From positions 308,834-356,248 of the forward strand of contig NW_014577124.1 in NCBI RefSeq assembly GCF_000485595.1: a stretch of DNA of 47,415 bases, written 5' to 3'. This DNA comes from Priapulus caudatus (Eukaryota; Priapulida; Priapulimorpha; Priapulimorphida; Priapulidae). This document shows positions 12,405 through 24,890 of the stretch, one piece after another (position 1 is the stretch's first letter; every line of letters starts with the position of its first letter). The position numbers and the translations under genes were made by a program. The notes beneath the pieces were generated by a model. The model searched no databases, was not told the DNA's origin, and worked only from the letters and a program-made list of their open reading frames with translations.

Positions 12405-15400
12405 CTATAGTTTCCTCTTCGCAATTTTGCGCTGTAACTTTACGAGGTTCTCACGCGTCTGCTCCAGATCTGGCTTCAGCTGCAGCGATTTCTGATAGGC
12501 CTCGAGAGCTTTCTCATCTTTCTCCCAACGGTGGTACAAAACAGCTGTAAGTAGCAAGACCCTCGTCACCACCCAAACAATGCCACCAGATAATATCGGG
12601 AGCGAGTCTCATAATATATATCAAGAGTTTCATAATATAGATATTATGACTATATTATAACACTCCGTATGTTACTACACTGCCACAGCAGATCTGATTA
12701 TCCACACTATTTGTCTCCCCAATTACATTATTCGATATCACAATTAGTTTTGGATTCATAACATATATTTAATATTACATTCATCAAACTCTGGATGGCT
12801 TAATAATGTGTTTATATAAATGAATATTATACTGGAGGTTGGTTATGAACAGCGTATTAGCTCAGGAGAATGCAGCTATATGTCCTCTCTGTATTTTAGT
12901 TAAACTTGTTCGTTTATATTACTTTGGATTCACTAAGCATGAGAAAATTCAAATCTGAAATCATGAAGAGCGGAGATTCAAGTCTCCCTTCTAACGTATG
13001 CCACCAAAATGGTTAAATGATACTGATAGAATCCATAGGAATTTATTAATGGTTAATAATTAAATTAATAATAAAATAATTAAACTTCAATACCTAGATT
13101 TCCCCAGTAATTCGCATTCTGAGGTTCCACTTCTATGGCTTTTTTGAAATGTTGTTCGGCCTCTACATATCTGGGGAGTTTGCCCAGGATATTGCCGAGG
13201 TGAAAGTGGACAGATGGAGCTGATGGCAACACCTTCAGAGCCTCCTTTCCAATCATTTCGGCTTTTTTCAACTTTCCTGTAAGAAAATCGCATAGCAGAA
13301 CAAAATAAATTACCACGAAAATTCACTAAATATCTGTTAGTCGAACCTTTATTATAAAATAAATGTAACATTTTATTCTGACAAATAAAATCTCAGCATG
13401 ACTCCACTGCAAACGATTCAGGTACCACGTGCATTGTAATGCATGAAATGTTATGTACATGTGTGTGCGTGCATGTTACAGACTTGTACAAACACAGAGA
13501 CGTTGGATAGTAAGTTGTAAAAATTAATTTATTTGTACTGATGATGGTGATATGTTATCAGTTAGTTTCTGCTTACCAAGATTATCCATTAGGATAATCA
13601 TGTTATTCCACGCATTGATATGTGCTGGCTTCAAAATGGTTGCACTCCTCCATGCCTTCAAAGCTTTGTCATGTTCCTTCATCTCTAAATACTGTAAAAC
13701 GTCAATAAGCATTACCATAAAATTAAATAAGTGAGCTTTCTTTTTTCAATGGAAATTAATTAATTTAATTAAACTACGTGCTTTTATAATTATTATGTAC
13801 ATATACCATATTTTATAATCATAAAACAGAAACAGTAAAAAAATAAAATAGAATAACAGGAGGCTCACATTAAAATTGGCTATCAATCACGTTCACATTG
13901 AATTACAAGCAAAATTGGTCGGTTTCACGCAGCATCGAGTGACAAAGGTTTAATGAACTTGAAATTTCTTGCGTATAACATGCTGAGTACGTACCAAATT
14001 TCCCAGATTGTAATAGCAGTCTGGATACTTCCTCCTGTGCTTGATGGCAGTGAAGTAGCTCTGAAGTGCCTCTTCACTCTTACCCAATCCTGCCTGCACG
14101 ATCCCCAGGTTCATCCATGCTGCAGAAAACTCAGCCCTGATGGCGCAATCAGTAAGAATACTTAGAACGTGTGGAAATTACGTCTAATATAAACCATCAA
14201 AACATGAAGGATGGCTAGTTACAGTAGATAGCTAGCTACAGTTCTATTTCTAGTTTACTATGCTATAGGCAAGTCTGGCAAGAAAAGGAATAGTAAGGAA
14301 ATGTGCAATTATTACGGTGTTTTCATAATGGAAAATTGAACATATTACTCAAACTAATAACGAGCGGTTTCCACAGACACTTGGGTCAGCAGAACAAATA
14401 CATACATGATCAGTGCTCGAAATAAGAAAAAAAATGTGGTTGTCCGGTTGTCCGCAACAATTTCTGGTTGCCCCAAAAAAATATCCCCAAATCTCCTATT
14501 TTCAATCACATAATAATATGGTCAGAAAACACCCAAAAACACTGGTGTAGCCAGGATTTTTTAACAAGGGGGGCCAAAAACAGCGAACTGCGCAAAATAG
14601 TGGATGACTTAATATTTTAATGGCTCCTCCGCCTCCCTCTCCACACCCTACGGCTCCTCTACCTTCTCTGCAATCTTTGTTTTGGGTGTCATGCGAAAAG
14701 GCGACATTTTTGTTCATTGTTCTCTGCTCCCAAGATATGTAATTGTTCAGTGGCGGATCTAGGATTCCAAGGAGGAGGGGTGAAAAACAAGCGGGGGGGG
14801 TATGGGGGTCCTCCCCAGAAAATTTTGAAAATGTAGATCGCAGGAGATGGGTATTTGCGGCACTTTTGAGTACATGTTCAGCCTTCATTCTGACTACGAC
14901 AATTCTCTTTTTTTAACTTTCAGATCAACATGAATCCCCACTGTTGTTTGTTTTGCATGGGCAAAGCCATCGGAAAATTCAAAATAATAATGGAATAAAA
15001 ATACCAAAATGTAGGGGTGAACTTGCTGATTTGCTGGTTCCAAATCGAGTTCACCTCTCATAAATCAGAAAACCTGACATATACCAGTGTTGGAAATAGC
15101 AGCTGGTATGCGTCGCTTTCCCACACCATAGATTAATGGTGGGCCGCCAGGCTATAAGTGCTCTTGGAGAACCCCTGAGAAAAACATAAATAAAGTGCGT
15201 TTTTCGTCACATTTTTCTTGGTTGTCCACCGGACAATGTCTCAGACTGGTTAGGTTGTCCGGCGCAAATTCTGGTTGTCTCGGACAACCGGACAACGCTT
15301 ATTTCGAGCACTGCATGATCATATATGATTATACTGTAACTAAGCTACCCACACGTTTATATTAACACGTTTATATTATGTCACCTGATCTCCACAGCTC

Positions 15401-18400
15401 TCAGCAACAGCTGCTCAGCCTCCATCTCTCTCCCCATGTCTTTCAAAATATTGGCTAGGTTGTTCATCGCTTGGTCGTACCTCGGGTTCAATCTGCACAG
15501 AGAAAACACGGCAAAGTTATGTATCGAACTGCACGCAAAGCCTGTGCTGCAGCCATGTCTACATGTTCGCACTGCCATCAAACAAACCCCATCCGGTAGA
15601 CGTAACACCACGTGGTGGCAGCAGTGGGAAGGTTACCTCAAGGCCTCTCGGTAGCTGGCGATCGCCGCGGCGATGTTGCCGGCGTCGGCCGTGTTCTTGG
15701 CGATGTTGTAGTGCACCTTGGCGTTGAGCGGGCACACACGCTCGCCGGCCTTAAACAGCAACTCTTCATTCCTCCACTCCGCGCTCCTCTGCGACGATCG
15801 AAAGAGAACACATTACACAATGATTCAACAAATTTTTTTGATTCATGATTTAACAAAGCTAGCGCATAGTTGAAAATCTTACAGTAAAATAAATGTGTGC
15901 ATAATAAAAAAATACGTACTATTTAGATATATTAAATATATATACAGAAGTAGTAACTCCCCGGCACGTTGCCGGGTGAGTGTAGGTGGCGCACCTGCAC
16001 GCTCCTGATGAAGAAGACGACGAGCAGGAACAGCGTGCACACCTGCACGAGTGACGCCGTGAAGTCGCTAAAATCTCCCACGCCGCGCTCCTCCCCTCCC
16101 TCTCTCCCTCCCCCTCCTCTGCCGTTCGCCGCCTTGCACCCGTCGTCCTCGCCCGCGGTGGCGGACGGCGGCACGTTGTTGTTGTACGTGCTCGTGGTCA
16201 CGTGGCGTCGCGCGGCCGAGCGCTCGCAGTCGTCGTCGTGGTGCAGCGCGGCCTTGAGCGTGAAGACGAAGAGCATCGCGTAGCCGATGCTGGGAAGGTA
16301 GAGCACACGCTCGGCTATGACGAAGCCCACCGTGAAGAAGAGGTTGGAGGCGGGCAAGAACGGCACGACGAGGAACGCCAGCATCATCATGAGCAGCCTG
16401 TTAATTAATACAGAAGTGAGTGTCATCATGAGCAACCTGTTAATTAATACAGAAGTGAGTGTCGTCATCAGCAGCCTGTTAATTAATACAGAAGCAAGTG
16501 TCATCATGAGCAACCTGTTGTTGATTTAACACAGAATCCAGTGTCATCATAAGCAAACCTGTTATTTACTTAATACAGAAATGAGTGGCATCATGCTTTG
16601 CAACTTCCATTGTTGTGGCATTGTGTAAACTTTGTAACACTCACTAAATGCACAAGCACTAAGAAAAGGAAGAAGAAAAAAAGAAGAAGAAAATAAAGAA
16701 GAGGAACAACAAAACTGACAACAACAATAACAACAACAAAAAGAGAAAGGACGCTGCCCCACATTAATGTGTCAAACGACATACCTTGTGTCTTCTGAAG
16801 GCGGTTCACACACACATATCCACACTAGATAGCCAAGCACTGCCCAGAAGACGAGGACCGCCAGGATCCTAGGGTCCCATACTGACTCGATGAGTGGCAC
16901 ACAGCCCATGGACCAGTCAAAGCACAGCCAGGTTGGGTTTAGCAACAACCAAGCATTCAGTGTGTACAGGTAGTTGTAATTGATAAACTGAAGAAAAAAA
17001 CAACAACAAGAAATTGTGTTAATCTCTAATCTCATTGTGCTGCACTTTTCGCATCTTCTATTTTCACATCTAGCAGGACAAGTTAACCAAATGCAACGTC
17101 TAACAGATACCTGACTGTCCTACCTGCCCCTTACCGACACCACACCACCATGTCTGACCCTCGCTGACACCCACCACCCTACTCACCACTCACTCGTGCC
17201 TCGCCACACCATACCCACATCCTAATACCTCGCTTGTGGAAACAACAAATGAATAAGCAAACAGACTTTGTGCGCGTGTAAATAACGAACGAGACAACAT
17301 TTCGCGACGCGATTTCCGACAGGGAGAACAGCTACCGACCCGCGTGAGAAGACTAGGTGAGAAGGCGGCCGGATTGTCCCAGCACTGGAAGTTTGGCGGT
17401 GCGGATCCCATGATCTGCCACCTCAGCACGAGCATGGCCACCGCGCACAGCGTCAGCACGGCCAGCCGGTGCAGCAGACAGTGGCGCCACTCCGTCGGCT
17501 CCTGAAACAGCAGCGGGGAATATTCCTCCTCAGCGCGACAACGGGGAGAAGAAGCTTGAATCAGAACGAACCTCAGCGCGAGAACGGGCTATGAAATTGG
17601 CTATGAACTAGCTTGAACCGAGAATGGACAGTTTGCATCTGACTGCATGCGTGTTCGTCCGGAGTCCCTGAATGTACGATGAATTCTAGGGGAGTACCGT
17701 GTTTTACCGTGCGAAAGTCAAACTGTGAAGGTGATTTTCGCGTGCTTAGATTCGCGACGTTAACTTTAATGGGATGACAGTTCTTAATGATTGGAAAAAG
17801 TGCTGGAAATGGTTGCCGGGTCATCACACATGTCAATAGTATGACGAACAACCTACTTTCACGCGACATATGCGAAAAAATGACGCATTCTCAACCCAGA
17901 GATTTTAGCTTGTCTTTAAAACGGGAGGGCTATGACACAGTAACATATGGTAGTTCAAATCAAACGTGGGCCATTAACGTCCGGCATTAACATAACCCAG
18001 CCCCCCACGATAGACCGAAACGTCTTTTATAAGATGTCTTATTCGCAAACCTTTCTGACGTGCATGGGACTGTTTTTTGGCGTTCCTCTGGGAGTGCTTG
18101 TAGGCGTGCTGCCTCGGCTACCGCTCACATCTAAAGCAGGCTCAGAGGAAGGTCTGCTTGGCCTGATAGAACTGAGGAAGTCAACCCTGCACACGACGAT
18201 CACGTCGTAGGCAGCACAAACTCCCTGAAAGTACACAGAGTGAGAGACACATGTTACCGCGAATCGCAAGGTGGCTAACCCAGTCTAAATTACTGCTCGA
18301 GAATCGATACGAGGCTAAGATATTACAACATAAGGTCAAGATGGGGTTAAGACAGGAGAAACATGATTAAGAAAAAATATTAGGATACGAATATAATTGG

Positions 18401-21400
18401 ACAGGATTAGATCATATAATATATTAGGAAAAGAATATGCAGAATACAATCAAGACCATATGATAGAGGAATCCAGACAATCAATGACAAGAGCATAATT
18501 ACAGCAATAGAATGTATTCCCGATAATTTCTACGCTTATGTGATGTGCACTTGTGATGATAATCACTTAAAACAAGTGCTACCAATATAAGCTACTTAAT
18601 ATTGATATTCACAATAACTTACAATAACAGTTATGCCCTGCTCCTTTGACAGCATGGATAGAAAACTGAATGTAACAGACAACAATAGCCAGAAAACTGA
18701 ATAGGTTGGTGGACGTACAGTTGATATCACAGCATACTCTATATCTGAAAAGAAAACACACATATTGTTAAGCACACTTGATGAAAAATACCATTCCTAA
18801 TAGCAATTAAAAATAACACTTGTGTTTAAAACTTGTTTATCGGTAAAACTTTCTCTATTAGCACTACAACCTTCTAGCTTATAACTAAGTTGCACAATAT
18901 TATTGTTCAGCAAAATCAACTGGCTGTTACAAGAAAGCAGTGCCTCACCTGAATAACAGCTACGAATATAACACAGGAACGAGAGAAGGAAGAACAAGGC
19001 ACACAGAAGCTCAGCTCGCCCCACGACCGCTGCAACCTGCAGAACAAGAAGCTTAGCATTAAACACCAAATATGATAATTTTCCCGAACACAATAACAAT
19101 CTAAAGCATTTCATGCTTTCCCAATGGAAAGCAAAAATGCATCTAATATGACTAAAGCAACTGAGAGTGCTGAATAATTGATTATTTTATACAGCATTTT
19201 GCACTTACGATAGGCTGGGTCCAACCAACCAACAACCAATTATATCACATAAATCATTCCCATGTACATTTATAGTGAGGAAAACCCATTAATCTAGGGC
19301 ATGTCAAATCTTTATGTCCTAATAATTATATTACAGGAGGGAGATGGTTAGTAAAATGTTTACACAACGCTGGCCAAACTTTTACATTCTCATTACCGAT
19401 GAAATATTGATAGCATGCTTCAATTTTATGAATAGTGCACCGATAAGAGACAGAATGCCAGCTCGTAAAAGATCTCTCATTTTTCAATAACATGCCCTAG
19501 TATATTTTCAAGGTGACAGAAGTGTTCAGATAGCTACTCACTTCATTTCCCCGATGTGTTAGCAGCATATTATAATGGATGATATGCGGGACTAAGAAAT
19601 GTTACAACACAATTGGGCAAAATTATTATAGGCATAAAATTGACTTATCTTCCTAAAGCAATTGCCAGGTAGCTCGAGCAAATAAGCACTGTGATTTGCG
19701 TGATCGAAAAACATTCCTTAGTAACAAAGTTCGCAAAAAAGCAAGGTAACAAGGCAAAGATTTGGTGCAGGCACTACATCTAGCCTGACCAGCCTATCAA
19801 CAATCTCCAACAGGGTGTGGTGCCCAGCCCATGCTCCGACGAACAGGTGAACAAGTCATGATAAATGATAACTACATCGCAGGCGGCGGCGCTAGAAGAC
19901 GGTACTCACACTCTCCGTGTGGATGGGATGCAGTGCGAACAGCAGCGTGGCGAGGAGCGAGGATCGCGGCGCGGCAAACTCTCTCTCGCCCGCCGCGTCA
20001 AACCTCACGCCACCCAGCAACGCGCTGGTGATGCGCAGCAGCAGCGCACACACGACACCGTGCAGGACGATGTTTGTGCAGTGGAAAACCCATGGTACTA
20101 AGGCACCACTCATGTAGTAATTGAGCCTGCAACCAAACGTAAGACCTGAGGTGTAGAAGATTGCGCCACTGTACCGAGTAAATTAGCAGACTGTGACAAG
20201 GATGACAAGAACATCAGCACACTGCAGTAAAAAACATCATAAATTTATTTGATGGATAGGAATGAAAGAGACTGATGGATGAATTCGATTAGAAACAACA
20301 TTAATATATGTGAAGGAATGTGGCATTTAAGCCACTAGTACAGATATATACAGGGCCAAAAAGGTATGTGTGGTCAATTTTTTTGGGTGTTTTTTTTCGC
20401 ACATTCCGAGGTCCTAGCAAAGCGATGCCCCCCCTCAAGAAATTTTTTGCAAAAATTGTGCAATTTGCCACATTCTAAGCTATTCTGAACACATTGTATG
20501 AGATTTTCGTTAGCGAGGCAGTGTTTTGGACAAGTATTTGTGTGGCGGCTGAGAATTTGAGCGACACGGCCCGCCTCGCCCGTGTCAATCAGGGGCGTAG
20601 CTAGCCCGTCAACGATGTGCAGGAAGAACTGAAAAACAGGCGGGGGTGTGGGGGACCTCCCCCAGAAAACGTTGAAAATGTAGACCGCAGGAGATGGTAT
20701 TTGAGGTACTTTTGAGTACATGTACAGCCTTCATTCTGACTACAACAATTCTATTTTTAGTAGAACAATTCTACTGTAAATGTAGCGCGGCATTGATTGA
20801 TGTACAGTGGGGGCATTGTTTAGGTCTCATTTATTATTGAATATGTAGGGGGTGAGCAAACAGCAAAACTCTTTCTTGGAATTGTGAAAAAGCTGCAAAA
20901 GGGTTGTAACCTGCTGGATCGCCTCTCAATTACATAATTAACCCATGCATCAGGTGCCATTTTGTACAGCCGCGCGACTATTATATTTGGCAATAATTAA
21001 TTGGTATATGTGTAAAAATATTGTTTATTCAACAGAAGGGGGTGGCTAGCCCCCCCCCCATGAATCGCCACTTTGAGGAATACTTAGTAGAATAAATGAA
21101 CTCATACAGCTTACTTAAATTGTTATACAAGGCGTAGTATTTATACTACGTCCTTGTCTGTTACTTTGTCAAAATGTGTGCGTGTGTGTTTGTGTGTAGT
21201 ATGTGTCTGTTGGTGATCATTATTAATGACCCCCCCCCACACTACAACATCAGGAGGTCGAACTAGATTTTTATTTATGGTTATCCATTCGGGATACAGG
21301 TATTGAAATATGGTATCCCCCCAAGCATCTCTGGTATCCCGGATTTTTTGGACTAGTAATTTCAACAATGTTGGTATCCAAAAATCTTGTAAAATATGAA

Positions 21401-22173
21401 TTAATAGCATTTGAAAATTATTAAATATCTAATGTAATTAATATATAAACAATCTCGCTTCCCGCGTTAATCATTAGTGGTGAGTGCCCAATTCGCCCGA
21501 GCATTTCATTTTACCATAGTATATATACACATCAGTGTGTTAGTATATTACAATATCTTTGATTTTACATACGCCCACAGTAACTGCCGACGTATTGTCT
21601 AGACGCATTTTTCTGCGTTCGCTTGACTACAATCATGATACAATGCATGGTATACTCACATGTTCACAATTTTATATCAACATCCGGCCCGCTTTGCGAT
21701 TGCAAATATTACTATGCCTGTGTATTAAACCGCTAGATGTGACATCAGTAAATTAGTAACTAGGGCCGCGCACTCGCGCTCTCGGCACTTGCTCAGATGC
21801 CGCTTGCCGTATAAAGTTGATAACTCAACAACACTTATCCCGGATATATGTTTGACGATTTTTTTTTTACTATCCCAGGCGGGATACCAAGCCATTGAAA
21901 TCTGGCTATCCCGCACAGACTCTGGTTATCCAGCGGATATCGGGGATTACCGCTAATTTCGACCCCTGCACATATGGCGCGCTTACTCAGACGAACACAC
22001 TTGCGCTCCTCTCTCACCACACACAAACACACACACACACACCAAATTTTGTATGCTGCATTTTTTTAACCTTTTAAAAAAAAATGATTTGTGCAGGCAC
22101 GTGCCTTTTTGGCCTAAAGGCCAGGGTCATCGCCTGTCAAATTGCAGGCGGGGAAAACACTGTACTATATATA

Positions 22174-22206
<33 letters not shown>

Positions 22207-22874
22207 AATGCAAAAGCAGTATTGAAACATGATAATAGTCACCTATGTATGTACACATGCACTTCTACACACTTAAGTGGTGCAACAATCTCTACATATA
22301 CACATACCGAAACGTCAGAACAGTTATTGGTCTATAAGACTTGTGGCTTGTCTTTGACTTTAGCTTACTTCCCCAGAAATCATCTTCGAATATTTTATGA
22401 AGAGGGGCATCAGGCCTGACATCCTGAAACAACAGTTATTAGGTAAAGATAGTGACTGATTCATCTGTAACTTATTCTATACCTATCTACTATTATATAT
22501 CTATCTATATTTCATGCTATCATTATTCAATCAGAAAGCTACCAATTACCACAAAACAAACATTTCTATAAAACGCTTATGAATAATAGAGCTTTACACT
22601 CAATTTAATATAAATTAACCAGATGTTATTGTCAACCTACTTGGTTATTGATGACTGCTTCTTGATCATCAAACACAAAATCACCAGAACAGCTATTTGA
22701 GAAGCAAGCAACAGCTATGAGGAAGACGAGTATGGAGGCGACATGAATGTTAAGCTTTGGGGCCGGAATGACCTCATCCCAGTCTGCGATGGGAACGGCC
22801 AAGCCGTTCACGTTCAACTTGTCGAGCCAATGGTTTATGCTGGAGTTATCACGACGCTTCCGTTGGTGAAGCAT
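12405..22874 (-). CDS. TMTC4: TMTC4, transmembrane O-mannosyltransferase with TPR repeats (15 exons)
   Basis: Coding exons on the minus strand, 5' to 3': 22874-22641, 22423-22308, 20126-19910, 19036-18949, 18744-18623, 18224-18051, 17501-17340, 16987-16785, 16397-15995, 15788-15637, 15492-15385, 14136-13995, 13691-13577, 13276-13094 and 12544-12405 (TAG). They total 2,559 nt, 852 residues, with phase kept at every junction. TMTC proteins are ER multi-pass O-mannosyltransferases that glycosylate cadherin domains. Seen here: a first membrane segment at about 44-58, the acidic FVFDD motif (Asp 69-70) in the first luminal loop, [46 protein letters not shown], the DUF1736-type block ([22 protein letters not shown]), then C-terminal TPRs from about residue 575 to the end. 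[12 protein letters not shown] and DFWGSK favour TMTC4 over TMTC1-3. It is longer than the roughly 740-residue human protein, partly through a 58-residue insert near 491-547. Confidence 0.93.
14411..15313. mobile_element. hAT-like non-autonomous element with nested repeat
   Basis: Left end CAGTGCTCGAAATAAG and right end CTTATTTCGAGCACTG are perfect inverses, followed inward by inverted GTTGTCCGGTTGTCCG. CATGAT flanks both sides, compatible with part of an 8-bp hAT target duplication. The ends resemble hAT terminal repeats. Inside are other hAT-type ends (CACTGGTGTAGCCAGGATTT near 14,540 and CAGTGGCGGATCTAGGA at 14,748), so it seems to be a composite of nested insertions. It lies in TMTC4 intron 11 and shows no intact transposase. 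Confidence 0.75.
14748..14910. repeat. Dispersed repeat, copy 1 (inside hAT-like element)
   Basis: Shares a near-identical stretch with about 20,590-20,755, including AAAATGTAGAYCGCAGGAGA, TTTGAGTACATGT and CAGCCTTCATTCTGACTAC. It begins with CAGTGGCGGATCTAGG, a common hAT-type terminus. Confidence 0.8.
16388..16590. repeat. 39-bp tandem repeat spanning a splice acceptor
   Basis: The intron 8/exon 9 junction of TMTC4 (exon start 16397 on the minus strand) is repeated with the same CAG acceptor and exon-start sequence at about 16436, 16475, 16514 and 16558. Spacings are 39, 39, 39 and 44 bp. Thirty-nine is divisible by three, and the first three extra units are open in the TMTC4 frame, each reading a variant of [13 protein letters not shown]. 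Confidence 0.9.
20590..21075. mobile_element. hAT-like non-autonomous repeat, copy 2
   Basis: Begins CAGGGGCGTAGCTAGC, a hAT-type end, shares about 160 bp with 14,748-14,910, and closes near GGCTAGCC then CGCCACTTTG, roughly inverse to the family's other end. It is intronic in TMTC4 (intron 2). The right boundary and target duplication are uncertain. Confidence 0.55.
21251..21968. mobile_element. Probable hAT-like element in TMTC4 intron 2
   Basis: Left end CAGGAGGTCGAACTAG and right end CTAATTTCGACCCCTG are imperfect inverses. Both flanks carry related inverted segments with TATCCCGGAT and GGTTATCC. The termini resemble the hAT type CAGGGGTCGAAATTAG. No transposase reading frame or clear target duplication was seen. 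Confidence 0.55.
22158..22207. repeat. (TA)n microsatellite
   Basis: Alternating TA run with one phase break, in TMTC4 intron 2 about 100 bp from exon 2. Confidence 0.95.
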
Positions 22875-23611
22875 GGTTAACGCTGGCCACAGGTGCTACA
22901 TATCATGTCCTACTGACCTGTGAGAAACAATGTATATAGTTCATTACGATAATATAATCATGTTCTAGAGATGACATGGATGATTATGCAATGATGGGTT
23001 CTTCTCTTCTATATCTATGGATAGACATAGGAATCATATCATATGTCAACACGCAACTGCACGAAAGACCGCAAGTGAAGTGTCTAAACAAAACAACACT
23101 GTCTAAACGGTAACTTTTCAAACACATAGTCAAAGTGACACACGAATACAAATATGCTAAATATGATTATTATTATGTGCATTAGTTAAAATACACATAT
23201 ATTAACCGGTGAACATCTAATATCTAAATTTAAATCTTTATATTTACTACCAGTATCACTCTTCATTACTTAACGTAGCTACCATTTTTCTAATCAGTGG
23301 CGCCATCTGCTGCTAATATGAGAAATATGCCATAATTTTTAGCTCTTGCCTATCTATCTATATATATGTTATGTATGTGCCTCTCTTCCTATATATATTC
23401 CGGGATATCCCTGTGCTATCTACGGGAGACCTTTTATTTAAATAACAGTTGAAGTATCATACAAAAATAGGAGGAGCGCTGACATTGGCTGTCAGTGTCA
23501 CGCACCACGATTTTGATGCATAGCAGACGATATGAAACCAATTCAAATGTTTTTATCTAACTAATCAAGCTACATAATCATAATAAAATCAAGCTACATT
23601 GTACGATAGCC
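22875..23611. promoter_or_regulatory. Divergent promoter region, TMTC4 / H3 variant
   Basis: The 737 bp between two head-to-head start codons must contain or flank both promoters. It is AT-rich without an obvious CpG island. The only motif I would name is the CTCF-like site at 23297-23313, listed separately. A (TATC)n/TA run lies near 23,345-23,370. Transcription starts cannot be placed from sequence alone. Confidence 0.6.
23297..23313 (+). promoter_or_regulatory. CTCF-like motif
   Basis: GTGGCGCCATCTGCTGC fits the core of the bilaterian CTCF consensus (GCGCC-N-YCTGSTG). CTCF is an insulator and chromatin-loop factor. It lies about 300 bp upstream of the H3-variant start codon. Single motif matches are common by chance, so this is only a candidate. 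Confidence 0.4.
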
Positions 23612-24676
23612 ATGGTCATGTTTAAAGCACCTTCACATAAAGCCACTGTCCTCGTCAGTGAGAGTGCAACAGCGGTAAGTGACACCAGTAACGTTATAAC
23701 TAACAAAACTGTCAAAAGTTCATTCATCGTGCCAAGAACTTGCAGAAGGAAAGCAAAGCCTCGCCGACATAATGACATCGATAATTCGTCTCACAGAGTC
23801 GGTGTTAAACATGATGGAGGTGGAGATTCCACGTTAATCGCCAAGGAAAAACCTAAAAGTAAAAGATTTAGACCAGGTAGGCACGCAACATTACATGCGG
23901 TATGTAGGCCTAGGCTGTCAGTACTACTGCATACATGTACTCTCGTTAGAAACGTGTATTTTAACGAGTTAACTATACATAACAGATTCTCTGACATTAT
24001 GATAAGAATGTCTGTTTTCACTATTGTAGTATGTACCATGTTTCACATTTTGATGCAGGTGAGGTAGCACTCAGTGAGATTAGGCTATATCAGCGGAGCA
24101 CGCAACTGATTATTCAGAAGCTTCCCTTCCAGCGATTAGTAAAGGACATCGTGCTGGCGAACCATGGACAACTGAGGATAAGGACAAATGCATTGCTTGC
24201 TTTGCAGGTATAGGCACTCTATCCATATTAAAATTTTAAATGTTTATAAGATTTAAAAATTTAAAAATATCATATTTAACTGCCTAGTCACTGGTGTCCA
24301 TATATGATCACGGTGTAGTGTAAATTGTTTACTTTTCTTAATAAGTATATTGTTATCACTAACAACAGAACATGAATGTAAAATGATTGGATTGATACCA
24401 TACTCGAGTGTTATAATATAAGGTAGCAGTGATCTTATAATGCTGCTGCGCTACTGCACCCAATGCTACTATGTCTACTATTCCAGACAAATATCAAGTC
24501 CAAAAAATAATCACATGGGATACAATGAGTCTGTTTATTTGCAGGAAGCTTGTGAGGCATACCTAGTTGGACTGTTTGTAGACTCAAACCTCTGCACACT
24601 ACATGCAAAAAGAGTTACTCTCATGGTGAAGGACATGAAATTGGCGAGCAGACTTCGTGGAGATAGATTATGGTGA
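23612..24676 (+). CDS. CENPA: Divergent histone H3 variant, probable centromeric CENP-A
   Basis: Three exons, 23612-23876, 24059-24207 and 24545-24676 (TGA), give 181 residues; a second Met at codon 3 could also start. The first 88 residues are a unique basic/Ser-rich tail without the H3 ARTKQTARKS start. From [19 protein letters not shown] on, it is a complete H3 histone fold: [48 protein letters not shown], ending RLRGDRLW. An intron-containing, polyadenylated single gene (AATAAA at 24885) with a long unrelated tail is what centromeric H3 looks like; it would mark centromeric nucleosomes. Leu-Leu-Ala-Leu-Gln and the Thr before Leu-His are CENP-A-like. However, loop 1 ([10 protein letters not shown]) is the same length as in canonical H3, without the extra residues often found in CENP-A. 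Another divergent H3 variant is the alternative. Confidence 0.82.
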
Positions 24677-24884
24677 CTGTGGTTGTTAATGATGACATAT
24701 TTTTCCAATTTGGTCTGTCCTTTGTCAACTTTTGACAGAAAATTCTATAAGAGTAATTAACAAGTGTACCGTAGATGTATTTATTATTTATTCTTTCTTC
24801 AAGTAAAACTTGAATAATTTGTTGTTTGATCATTGGCTCTATTGAATATTTATTACATGGGTGACATGTTTAAAAATGTTTTAA

Positions 24885-24890
24885 AATAAA
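24885..24890 (+). terminator. Poly(A) signal AATAAA of the H3-variant gene
   Basis: Canonical AATAAA about 210 bp after the H3-variant stop codon, in an A/T-rich 3' region. A polyadenylated H3 message, with no stem-loop histone 3' end noticed, fits a replication-independent variant. Confidence 0.65.

Noticed and set aside
14502-14888. 128-codon minus-strand frame
   Set aside because: Lies entirely within the nested hAT-like repeat in a TMTC4 intron and shows no transposase features.
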